From Sebastes aleutianus (Eukaryota; Chordata; Actinopteri; Perciformes; Sebastidae), in contig CAKAKS010000074.1 in NCBI GenBank assembly GCA_916700875.1, positions 1,103,732 to 1,167,731 of the forward strand: 64,000 nt of DNA, given 5' to 3'. A program made the translations under genes and the position numbers. The notes beneath the pieces were generated by a model that was given only the letters and a program-made list of their open reading frames with translations, did not search any database and was not told where the DNA came from. Of the stretch, positions 46,301 to 55,066 are shown piece by piece; position 1 is the first letter of the stretch; every line of letters begins with the position of its first letter.

Positions 46301-49300
46301 TGCTCAGCGCAGTGCAGGCAGCAGCAGCAGCACAGCTCACACTGTAGGATGCAGCAGCACCAGGGACGCCACTCCTTAGCCGTGGAGATGACGGGCAGCG
46401 CGAGGAGGCACAACCGCAGGCACTCGTCCTCGGACGTCCTGCTGAAGGTCCTGCAGCGCAGACGCAGCTCTGCCGTGGAGACGCTCTCCTCCTCCTTCAA
46501 CAGAGTCATGGTGGCCGTCAGCGTGAACCAGCCTCAGCCTCCCGCTGAACGCAAGAGCAGGAGATGTAACCGCACCGAAGACATAACTAGTGATTTGATG
46601 ACTTCAGCTGCAAGGAAAGTATTGTCAAATTGTTGTTTTTTGTGTTTTTTTTTCAGCATCCAACGCGAGGGTCCCTACAGCAAAGTACACCAAGATGGGG
46701 GAGACCCTGAGGCACGTGATCCCGGGTCACATGCAGTGCTCCATGGCCTGCGGAGGGAAAGCCTGTAAATATGAGAACCCCTCTCGCTGGAGTGATGAGG
46801 AGCAAGCCGTCAAAGGACTCTACTCGTCCTGGTACGTCGGCCAGTCTTTCCTCCGGCCCTCAGTGTTTCATGTACTTTCCCTGTCAGTGCTGCGCTCGGT
46901 CAGTGTGGGGTCACTGAAGTCCACATCAATAGTTACAGGAAAAGCCAATATATTTGTTCTGCTTTTTGTTTTGCACTCTGATCTGTTTTTAAAATGGAAT
47001 CATTGAGTGAGAGCTTTAGTTTCAGTTCATCAGTATGTCCATCCATCTGGGTATCTGGAGCGTCTACAAACCCACAAACTGTGAAATAAGACGACCCAGT
47101 CAGTTTTTTGTGGGCTGTCTAGATCAGAAAACATGTGATTCAACAAGCCAATCAGATCTGGCTCCCCTTCCTATGTCACACGCAGGCTCATTAAAACAGT
47201 GGTTCCCAACCTGAGGTCCGGACCCCCCCTTATGTCCGGTTCAGACTACACAATATCAGCCAGATTATAGCCCGACACGGCCGTCGTAGGGCGTTGACTC
47301 GGATCGGGAACGATAAATGAGTGTCGTGTTCGACAGTTGATCGTTTTATCTGGTGTAGTGTGTCATAGTACACGACAACCGACGCCGCGTCTGGGACGCC
47401 TCACGACGTCCCGTCAGAAAGTCTAGCACAGGGGTCAGCAACCTTTAAAATCAAAAGAATCATTTTAGGTAAAAAAATTAAAAATAATAATCTGTCTGGA
47501 GCTGCTAAACATGTGATCATTGTGATGAAGGTAACACAGTTAATAGTCTAAGTATATAGAATATAAGTCTAATGCAGTGAGGGCCAAAGAGACAATGTAC
47601 TACGGAGTATTAGGGCCATATTGAGGGAAAAAACATACATAACTTTACAAGAAAAAAGTATTAATATTACGAGAATAAAGTCATAACTTTACAAGAAAAA
47701 AGTATTAATATTACGAGAATTAAGTCATAACTTAACGAGAAAAAAAGTTGTAATAATTTGCTTCTTGTCCCTGTGAATTATATTTTTATTGTTATTGTTT
47801 GTTTTATTAGAATTGGAAAATAGGTGGGGTACCCCTGCATTAGAATATACCGTCCACAGCTTGAGATATAAATTTGTAAAGGTGCACCATATTTGTCTCA
47901 CAAGCCAATCAGAGCAGACCAGACTTCTTAAAGAGACAGATGCTAAAACAGAGCGTTTCAGACAGACGGAGAATACAGGTATATTCATACAGTCAGGATG
48001 AGACAAATAATGTGTTTTTTAAACATTAAAGGTCCCATATCAGCTCATTTTCAGGTTCATACTTGTATTTTGTGTTTCTACTAGAACATGTTTACATGCT
48101 GTAATGTTCAAAAAACACATTATTTTCCTCATACTGTCTGTCTGAATATACCTGTATTTACCCTCTGCCTAAAACACTCCGTTTTAGTGCATTTCAACGG
48201 AATGGCAACGGAATTGCGTTGCTAGGCAACAGTTTGTGTCCATGTTTACATCCTGTCAGTTGATGTCATTCACATCCACTGCAACAGGAAATAAACTGGG
48301 ACACATTTAGTATGTTTACGTTTAAAATGGTCTAAATATTGTAGATTTGTGACATCACAAATGGACAGAAACCCTGACGGCTTGTTTCAAACGCACAATT
48401 TCTGAATACGGGGCTGTGTGTATTTTTCCATGGATTGAGTGTTTTGATACTTTCACAGTATTTATATAGAACTTAAACCTGCTTTATAATATAAAAGACA
48501 TGAAAATCTCACTTTTTACAATATGGGACCTTTAAAGTAGGTAAACATGTTCTAGTAAAAACCCCAAATACAACTACCAAACTGAAAATGAGTACGATAT
48601 GTCCCCTTCAAGGGTCTTTAAAGTTGTGTTTAACTTGCTAAAAAGTCCTAATTCACCATTATTTTTTATGATTTTTGCTGTATATAACAACAACTCCCCC
48701 TAACGTGTCATATTCTCCACTTACAGGATTACTGACAACTTGCTAGCTATGGCAAGGCCTTCTACTGAAATAATAGAGAAATATAATATAATTGAACAGT
48801 TCCAAAGGTACAGTAGTCTCCTTCTTTCACACCTCATTACTATTTGATTTATCTGATTCTTTATTAACATTGTGATTAACAGTGAAGCTGAGGTTGTCTC
48901 TGTGCTGTGATGTGTCGTGTCGTGTTGACACTGACGTGTCGACCTGTTGCTGTGCTCAGGTTTGGTTTGAAGACGATCATTAACCTGCAGCGACCCGGAG
49001 AACACGCCAGCTGTGGCAACCCGCTGGAGCAGGAGAGCGGGTTCACCTATCGACCTGAAACCTTCATGGAGGCCGGCGGTAAGTCTCTATATATCCGCCC
49101 TCACCAACACATACTGAAGACTCCCTAAACACAGACCAATAAACTCACATTCACACCTTCTCCACATCTGGATAAGATGCATCTCAATCAGGTTTCTGTC
49201 TGTCGTTAATACTAAATCATGGATTTATATACTTAGTAGCTACTATCACTAAGGAAGGTCTCAGCTAGTAGAGCCCTCACTAATATGTTAATCGGTTGCT

Positions 49301-52300
49301 AGGAAACACCTCCAGTCACGTCTAATCACACAGAAATCAACAATATAAACACTGAAGCCTCTAAGAAGGACTTAACATGTAAACTAAATCATGGATTTAT
49401 GTGTAAAGAAGTGACGGGTTTCAGCCAAGTGTCAGTCCACCTAAAGTGAGCCTGGGTGGAAGTTGTCGCTAACTTCGGGGCTAACCCTTTTCACTTTAAT
49501 CAGCCGGTGGCGAGCAAAACATGAGAACTTTGCTTGGGTCCATAGACTGTATATAAGAAGTAGACGTAGTCACCGTGACGTCACCCGTTAGTTTGTGGAC
49601 TGCCGTTTTGAAGTCTCGAGTTCTGCATTTTGACCGTCGCCATCTTGGTTTAGGCAAACAGCCCGCGTGACGCATGCTGCTCGTCTCACAGCAGCAACAG
49701 ACAGTGAAAGTGATCTATTGACTGTATATTCACATCATACCAGCAACATTACTACAGTTTACATGTCTGTATCTGTAGAAAATATTACGGAGATGAAAAA
49801 AAAGTAAAGACTTATTTTTAAATCAATACTTCCTGCTGTCATTTCAAAATAAAAGCCCTCAAGCATTTTTTTCTGTGGACAGAATTCCTTCATTTGTTAA
49901 CACAAAGCTTTTATTCTGAAATATGTGCCGAAATATTCTAATTTACTTTGATGAAGTGAAAACACTGAAAGAGTTAAAGTTGTAAGATGAAAACACGGAC
50001 AACAGCCAGACCGGACAACGCCGTGGTAGCGACCTGTCAATCAGCAGGTAGCCCCGCCCTAAAGCATCCCCTGCTTTATGGTCTATCTGACTCTAAATGG
50101 GACCATCATTTACTAAATGAACATCATGCTGTATTGAAGAAGACTTGAAACTAGCGATTGGGACCATAAACTCATGTTTACGATGTTTACTGAGGTAATA
50201 AATCAAGTAGGAAGAAGTAGGCTCATTTCCTCAGAGACTTCTATAGAACCAGAGGAGTCGCCCCCTGCTGGCTGGTAGACAGGATGAAGGTTTAAAGAGC
50301 TTCAGACCTGGAGGTAGCCCACTGATTGAGTCTTGAGGATTTGTAGCGTTTATAAACTGTCGCGGCGCACCGCCTCGTATGTGAGACTCCCCAGCGTGCC
50401 GTGTGTCGCTCACACCCTCCAGCTGGCTGTTAACGAGGGTCTTTTGGCACTGAGAAGTACTCGTATCGGTACTCGGTATCGGAGAGTACCCAAATGTAAG
50501 TACTTGTACTTGGTCTGAAAAAAGTGGTATCGGTGCATCCCTACTCTGAAGTGGTACAACCCATCCCCGATGAAGAGTAGAGCTCTTTCCACATTTGTAC
50601 AAGATGAAGAGGAGACCGCCGGCTAGACAGTAGTGGTAGAAAATGTCTCTAATGGAAGACATTTCATTTGTGTTTTAGCGTTCTACATGAGAATGAGTAG
50701 CAGCAGCAGGTATTATAGGTGAGGGACTAAAGTAGATTTATAATTGTCCTCAGACCATCAGTGTTTTGTGTTTTGCCAACATCCGGAACGTGATGTGATC
50801 CCTAGTAACCAAGTAACTACCACTACTCCACATTTGTGATGTCTTTGGAGGTTCTTGCTTCCTCTTCCTAACAAGCTCTCCTGAGATCTCTACCCAAGTC
50901 ACCTCATCACAGCATCAGCTGCATTTTGACAATTTAACACGTCACCTCATGTCTGAATAAGCACCTGAGTCACTGTAGTGATCAGCTCTGGATTCTTTTG
51001 TCTCTATTTCAGTTTATTACTACAACTTTGGGTGGAAGGATTATGGTGTGGCATCTCTGACTACAATCCTTGACATGGTGAAAGTCATGTCATTCGCTGT
51101 CCAAGAGGGGAAAATGGCCGTCCACTGCCATGCCGGTCTTGGAAGAACAGGTTTGTAACACCGGCAATTTGGCGCATATCTTAAATCCTCATTTGTTCTG
51201 GTTAAATATCAGCTTTGTATTTTGTGTTTAGGTGTGTTGTTGGCTTGTTACTTGGTGTTCACGTCCCGGATGAGCGCCGACCAGGCCATCCTGTTTGTGC
51301 GAGCCAAGAGACCCAACTCCATCCAGACCCGAGGCCAGCTGCTGTGCGTCAGGGAGTTCGCCCAGTTCCTGGTTCCCCTCCGAAGCGTCTTCTCCTGTGC
51401 GGAACCCAAAGCGAGCACCGTCACCTTGTCCCAGTACCTCACCCGGCAGCGCCACCTGCTGCACGGCTACGAGGCCCGACAGATGAAGAACGTGCCAAAG
51501 ATCGTCCAGCTGGTGTGCCGGCTCCTCGTCGACATCGCGGCCAACAGACAGGTGGTGATCGAGGAGGAGTGGCTGGAGATCCCCGACCTGACGGCCGAGG
51601 TGGAGAAGACCGTGTCCCAGCAGGCCCTGCAGCAGCTGGGGAAGGAGATGAGAGTGAAGGGGATCCCTGTTCCACCATCTCATCCTCTCAGCCCGCCTGC
51701 TCTGCAGTCCAGATCTCGTCACGATCAACCTCTCGCCAGTGATAATGAGCTGGATGAGCTGTGGTCGGAGCAGCATGCAGAAAGCCATCTGAAGTCCTTC
51801 CTGTCTAACAACAGGAGACTCAGTTACAGCGATTCTGTCCTGGACAAACTGGGACCGCGGCTGCACCATTTAGAAGATCTGAAGAGCAACAAACTGATCC
51901 CCTGCCTGAACAAACATTCCCTTTCTCACAGCAGCCTTACAGCCTGTTTCCCTCCCACATTGTATGACCTCTCTCCTCAGGACCACAACACCGAAGACAA
52001 GGGATCCCCCTTATTGAAGAAGCAGCTACGTAAGGGGCATCAGAGTTTGTCTTTAGACCTGTCCGAGCAGAGAAGACGATGTCACTGTGACGCCACGCTA
52101 TCGGCCTTATCAAACAAGAGCAAACTGGTGACCCGCGAGCAGCAGCCAGATGTGAATGCGTCAGCGGGCGGAGCTCACAGAGACGACGTTCCCTTCATCA
52201 CCCTCCAGTCGGAGCTCTCCCCAGAGAACAGAAACCTGCTGGTGGCCAGAGCTCTGGCCATGGACCTGATAGACAAGGACTTCACCTCCAAGGTCTCAAT

Positions 52301-54756
52301 GTGGCAGGTAGTGTACCCCTTCAAATACTCTCACATGTACCATGTAAACCTGCATTTGTTTTGACACTTGATTTCAGTGGTGCTCTTTGTTGTGACGTGC
52401 AGACAGAGCTGAACTCCAGAGAGGGAGCGTGGGAGCGGCTGTGTCTGGAGAGAGATCCTCTGGTCCTGTCCGGTCTGATGTGGTCGTGGCTGGAACAGCT
52501 CAAGGATCCGGTCATCAGCGGCGAGGACGTGAAATCCCTCAGCGAGAAGAACGTAAACCCACAGAACGCCCTCGACTCGCTGGAAAAGGTAAATGGGTTT
52601 GAACATCTTCCACAGCGTCACTGTCAGTGATAACAGACACACTGACACTGTCTAACGGCTTTGTTCCAGTAACACTGTAAACCAAATTATTATCCAGTTT
52701 ATGTGCAAAATGTAAATCCTGTTTTCATTGTTGGTGTCTTAAAGGCAGCATTTCCTGGAGAGATGCACTTCCATGTCTACAAATTTCTACAATTTTGTAA
52801 TACAGAAAATGAAAGCGTTTGTCAGAATCAACGAGATGCCAGTTCAGAACAACTGTAAAATATAAAAGATGGGATTATTTCATGTCTTTATTTCACAGCC
52901 AGTGACAGAGTTGACTCCGTTCACAGTTGTGGGACGACACTGAACCATTTTAATCTGCATTCTGACATTTTTAATTCAACTTAATTCTGTCATTTGCACT
53001 AGATACTCCAAACACAGAGTTGCTGTATAGTCTGCAGTTTGGATAAAGGGGCCGCAGTAAGGCTTGGGAAAATTTTGGCCAGCATTTGATCAGTGCAGGG
53101 CAAAAATGTATTTGTATCTGTAATTTCTTGTGCAGCAGTAATATGCAATCATCCTAACCATGTCATCTATATGACTGTCCGGAGTAACTAATATAGGCTG
53201 TTGGTCACTACTTAACTACAAGGCCATCACTTGTCTTGTCATTAGACATATTATTTATGTGATGCTGTTATAGCCTTTAATAGTAATGTGGAAATGTCGC
53301 CGTGTAATATCTGATGGTATCGTCCGTCCTTGTCCTCCCCGCTGCAGGGACACAGACTCACTCTGCTGTGTATCCTCGACTGTGCTGCTCATCTGCTGCC
53401 AATGCCTGAAGAGGTGGAGACCAGTTTTCTCAACCAAACAATAAAAGTGTTTACTAAGGTGAATATCAACCAGAGATATAGAATTAACCCTCTGAACCAC
53501 GAGCAGTTTCAGGGTGTTTATAATACAATAGTCCTGCACCTCTATGGAAACAACAGAACAACTCAGAAATGTCTTGTGTGCAGTAGAAGACAGTAATAAT
53601 GCCACAAAACATAAAATAAATTCTTTGATAACTATTCTACTTCTCACTTTTTTTAGCTTAGATTTGTTTTTGTTTTTTTCTGATGGAAGTGTTCATCACA
53701 CATGATTCATTCAAGGACTATCGGAAATTTTAAAATCCAACAATAAGTTTTGTTTTACAGTTTCTGGCTCTGATGATTTTTTTTTATTTTTTTTTATGAA
53801 AATGAGCCTTCCTAACCCGCTGGCAGGTTTTTGGGGTTCAGAGAGTTAAAGAGATAGTTTTTGTGTGTTTCTCAGTGGGGTTGTATGAGGTACTTCTCCA
53901 TAGTCACCATAGCCACGCCCCCAGTTTGGAGAAGCAGACAGGAGTTACCGCACGGGAGCAAAGTAATGTACTGCTGTGTAAAAACATATTTTACACACCT
54001 AAAAGTACGGCCCACCAAAAAGAATCAATATCAGTTTAAGTGCACACCATATTTAGAATATTTTCAGCGGTTTACCTCGCCATGAGACAGCGATACAGTC
54101 TATGTTTCCAACGGGGAACTGAAGCTGTTATCTCTGCTCTCGCCAAAGCAACCAGACGCCATTGAAAAAAAACAGTAATTTTAGCGAACAGAGTTGCTGC
54201 TCTACTGGTCACACAATAACACAAACTAACTAACTGATCGAGGCGGCGGCGGCGGCAACGGACCAGCAACTCCCGCGTTCTGTGAGGTTAAATTACAGAT
54301 TTTTTCAATGGAGTCTGGTGGCTTTGAAGAGAGCATAGATGGATAAAGGAATGAAAATATTCTAATTATAGCGTTCACTTAAACTGATATTGATTGTTTT
54401 AGGTGTCTAAAATCCGTTTTACTGCTGACCCCGTCCACAGCAGTACATTACTTTACTCCCGTGCAGTAACTCCTGTCTGTTTCTCTAAACCAGACCGTCA
54501 TCTACTGTAGGTAATACACTAGATACACACATACATCCCCACTTCAAAAACACCTCAACTATCCCTTTAATGGTGTATATTGAATATATTAAGATGTGTT
54601 TTGCATGCAGGAATTAATTTTTTTCTCTTTCCTCTCCAGATCGACGCTGCCTCAGAGAAGAAAGAGTCTTTATACTCGACACTCAAAGCAATCCTGACTC
54701 CCGTTCTTCATGAGCTGTGTGACAAAGCTGTGGAGGAGAACAACGAAGACTCCTGA
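43275..54756 (+). CDS. ptpdc1: ptpdc1, protein tyrosine phosphatase domain-containing 1 (9 coding exons)
   Basis: Exons are 43275-43362, 46657-46831, 48727-48807, 48960-49078, 51013-51150, 51232-52307, 52403-52588, 53348-53458 and 54640-54756. The phases agree throughout and predict 696 aa (mammalian form about 750). The conserved block KYTKMGETLRHVIPGH precedes the CGGKACKYENP segment. The dual-specificity-type phosphatase fold follows, with FGWKDYGV (likely general-acid loop, D164) and the signature HCHAGLGRTG (Cys193, Arg199). After it comes the conserved RAKRPNSIQTRGQLLCVREF segment, a disordered Ser-rich middle with RRLSYSDS near 395, and a conserved MWSWLEQLKDP helical region near the C-terminus. 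Known role: a centrosome/cilium-associated phosphatase implicated in cilium length control; the substrate is not settled. The catalytic residues are intact. The start GCCATGG is a strong Kozak context and encodes the family's MAAGV opening. Confidence 0.96.
43363..46348. other. ptpdc1 intron 1 of the coding region, with hAT-like end and dispersed repeat
   Basis: 44968-45060 carries GGGGTCAGCCACCTGCGGCT and AGCCACATGCGGCTCTTTAG, the usual end of a hAT-type element. 45217-45440 and 45715-45835 are two halves of a CGATTAATCGATTAGTT-family copy separated by about 275 bp of unrelated sequence. 46270-46348 upstream of the alternative exon is GCAGCAGC-rich and may be its promoter. Confidence 0.6.
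46349..46565 (+). CDS. ptpdc1: alternative first coding exon of ptpdc1
   Basis: An open frame starts at ATG 46349 (A at -3) and encodes 72 residues rich in Arg and Ser, including RRHSSSDVLLKVLQRRRSSA, FNRVMVAVSV and AERKSRR. It ends in phase 1 at AGAT|GTAACC, exactly the phase needed to splice to the exon at 46657, and would give a 739-aa isoform. GC content and codon use resemble a real exon in an AT-rich intron. From memory, mammalian PTPDC1 also has a longer isoform with a related Ser/Arg-rich start containing a VMVAVS-like stretch; I could not verify this. The donor is only moderate. Confidence 0.6.
46657..46831 (+). CDS. ptpdc1: ptpdc1 coding exon 2
   Basis: The acceptor is a long T tract ending TTTTTTTCAG. 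It encodes ASNARVPTAKYTKMGETLRH and continues through VIPGHMQCSMACGGKACKYE to GLYSSW. The donor is CCTG|GTACGT, leaving two bases of a Trp codon. Cysteines cluster in the SMACGGKACKYENP segment, which is strongly conserved in PTPDC1. Confidence 0.95.
46832..48726. other. ptpdc1 intron with TIR element and hAT-like ends
   Basis: 47196-47225 (CAGTGGTTCCCAACCTGAGG) and 47430-47450 (CAGGGGTCAGCAACC) look like hAT termini. The element copy C occupies 48028-48536. 47640-47750 has a short duplicated ATATTACGAGAATAAAGTC phrase. No further exon needed by the reading frame. Confidence 0.6.
48028..48536 (+). mobile_element. TTTAAAGGTCCCATAT family, copy C, inside ptpdc1
   Basis: It starts TTAAAGGTCCCATATCAGCT and ends ACAATATGGGACCTTTAA; collinear with copies A and B. 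The X-box GTTGCTAGGCAAC is intact at 48218-48230. Confidence 0.85.
48727..48807 (+). CDS. ptpdc1: ptpdc1 coding exon 3
   Basis: This 81-nt exon lies between CACTTACAG and CAAAG|GTACAG and encodes ITDNLLAMARPSTEIIEKYN then IIEQFQ. The match to the family (TDN.LAMARPS, EKY.II.QF) and correct phase on both sides support it, although it is too short to stand out as an open frame. Confidence 0.93.
48960..49078 (+). CDS. ptpdc1: ptpdc1 coding exon 4
   Basis: The acceptor is GTGCTCAG. It encodes FGLKTIINLQRPGEHASCGN and continues through PLEQESGFTYRPETFMEAG, the N-terminal half of the phosphatase fold. The donor is GGCG|GTAAGT, phase 1. Confidence 0.95.
49079..51012. other. ptpdc1 intron 4 with a large dispersed repeat
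   Basis: 49540-50330 (from GGTCCATAGACTGTATATAA to GGATGAAGGTTTAAAGAGC) is of a type widespread in fish, and carries TCGCCCCCTGCTGG at 50258-50271, a CTCF-like match on the minus strand. 49295-49307 (GTTGCTAGGAAAC) is an X-box-like motif. A transposase remnant lies at 50333-50546. Confidence 0.5.
50333..50546 (+). pseudogene. hAT-type transposase fragment
   Basis: Plus-strand YVRLPSVPCVAHTLQLAVNE then GLLA, followed by ACTCGTATCGGTACTCGGTA and the element end GGTATCGGTGCATCCCTA. It is the inverted counterpart of 4424-4625. The C-x-A-H-x-L-x-L motif is typical of hAT/ZBED transposases. No other transposase domain is left. Confidence 0.65.
51013..51150 (+). CDS. ptpdc1: ptpdc1 coding exon 5 (catalytic loop)
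   Basis: The acceptor is TCTATTTCAG. It encodes VYYYNFGWKDYGVASLTTIL, then the helix DMVKVMSFAVQEGKMAV and the catalytic signature HCHAGLGRTG. The CX5R nucleophile and arginine are both present. The donor AACAG|GTTTGT splits the final Gly codon of the signature. Confidence 0.96.
51232..52307 (+). CDS. ptpdc1: ptpdc1 coding exon 6 (large exon)
   Basis: This 1076-nt exon follows TGTGTTTAG and ends GTGGCAG|GTAGTG in phase 0. It completes the phosphatase domain (VLLACYLVFTSRMSADQAIL, RAKRPNSIQTRGQLLCVREF), then QYLTRQRHLLHGYEARQMKN and a low-complexity Ser/Leu-rich region that diverges from mammals. RRLSYSDSVLDKLG near residue 395 is a conserved island and a plausible phosphorylation segment. 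The end (LLVARALAMDLIDKDF, SKVSMWQ) begins the conserved C-terminal region. Confidence 0.96.
52403..52588 (+). CDS. ptpdc1: ptpdc1 coding exon 7
   Basis: The acceptor is GACGTGCAG and the donor GAAAAG|GTAAAT; both ends are phase 0. It encodes TELNSREGAWERLCLERDPL and LMWSWLEQLKDPVISGEDV, the most conserved part of the C-terminal region. The 62 codons are intact. Confidence 0.95.
52589..54639. other. ptpdc1 introns 7 and 8, outside exon 8
   Basis: Unique AT-rich sequence; 54100-54500 contains an inverted phrase (CAGTACATTACTTT / AAAGTAATGTACTGCTGTG at 53962) suggesting an old TIR element spanning about 53850-54560. No exon other than exon 8 is supported. Confidence 0.5.
53348..53458 (+). CDS. 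ptpdc1: ptpdc1 coding exon 8
   Basis: This 111-nt exon lies between CCGCTGCAG and ACTAAG|GTGAAT. It encodes GHRLTLLCILDCAAHLLPMP then EEVETSFLNQTIKVFTK, matching the family's C-terminal helices. The frame stays open for 45 codons into the intron (stop at 53594). Confidence 0.92.
54640..54756 (+). CDS. ptpdc1: ptpdc1 coding exon 9 (C-terminus)
   Basis: The acceptor is TTTCCTCTCCAG. It encodes IDAASEKKESLYSTLKAILT then PVLHELCDKAVEENNEDS and a TGA at 54754-54756. The S-LYSTLKAIL segment aligns without gaps to the C-terminus of mammalian PTPDC1 as I recall it, and the frame is phase 0. Confidence 0.88.
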   Translation: MDAASEKKESLYSTLKAILTPVLHELCDKAVEENNEDS

Positions 54757-55060
54757 TCCAGCCGCAACAGGACCGGTCTGACAAGAGGAAGACTCATTAA
54801 ACTCTCATCTTTTGGGCATTATTGTGTTTTAAGCCAGTTCCATGCATCAGATACTGCTGAGATCTGCCAATCTTTTAGTCTTTCAAGATATTTGAAAACT
54901 AATTTGAAGGTTTCGCATTTTGTTTTTCTCTGAAGCTCTTAATAGACTCTAAGCACTGCCATTCTCTCTGTTAATGTGCCACAGTTTGAAAGTTTGTCCT
55001 CTGTTCTCCTGTAATACTTGTGAGGGACTAGATGTTGCTTTTTATTATCAATGATAAAGA

Positions 55061-55066
55061 AATAAA
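55061..55066 (+). other. ptpdc1 polyadenylation signal candidate
   Basis: AATAAA lies 305 nt after the ptpdc1 stop, followed by T-rich sequence. A second candidate, ATTAAA at 55824-55829, would extend the 3' UTR across GT, AT and AAT microsatellites. Confidence 0.5.

Noticed and set aside
51228..51869. 213-codon minus frame and overlapping plus frame at 51215-51742
   Set aside because: Shadows of ptpdc1 exon 6, whose frame matches the family and links in phase to both neighbouring exons.
53459..53596. VYNT string in the intron 8 read-through resembling the PTPDC1 C-terminus
   Set aside because: Exon 9 (54640-54756) aligns much better and without gaps, so the intronic similarity is coincidence.
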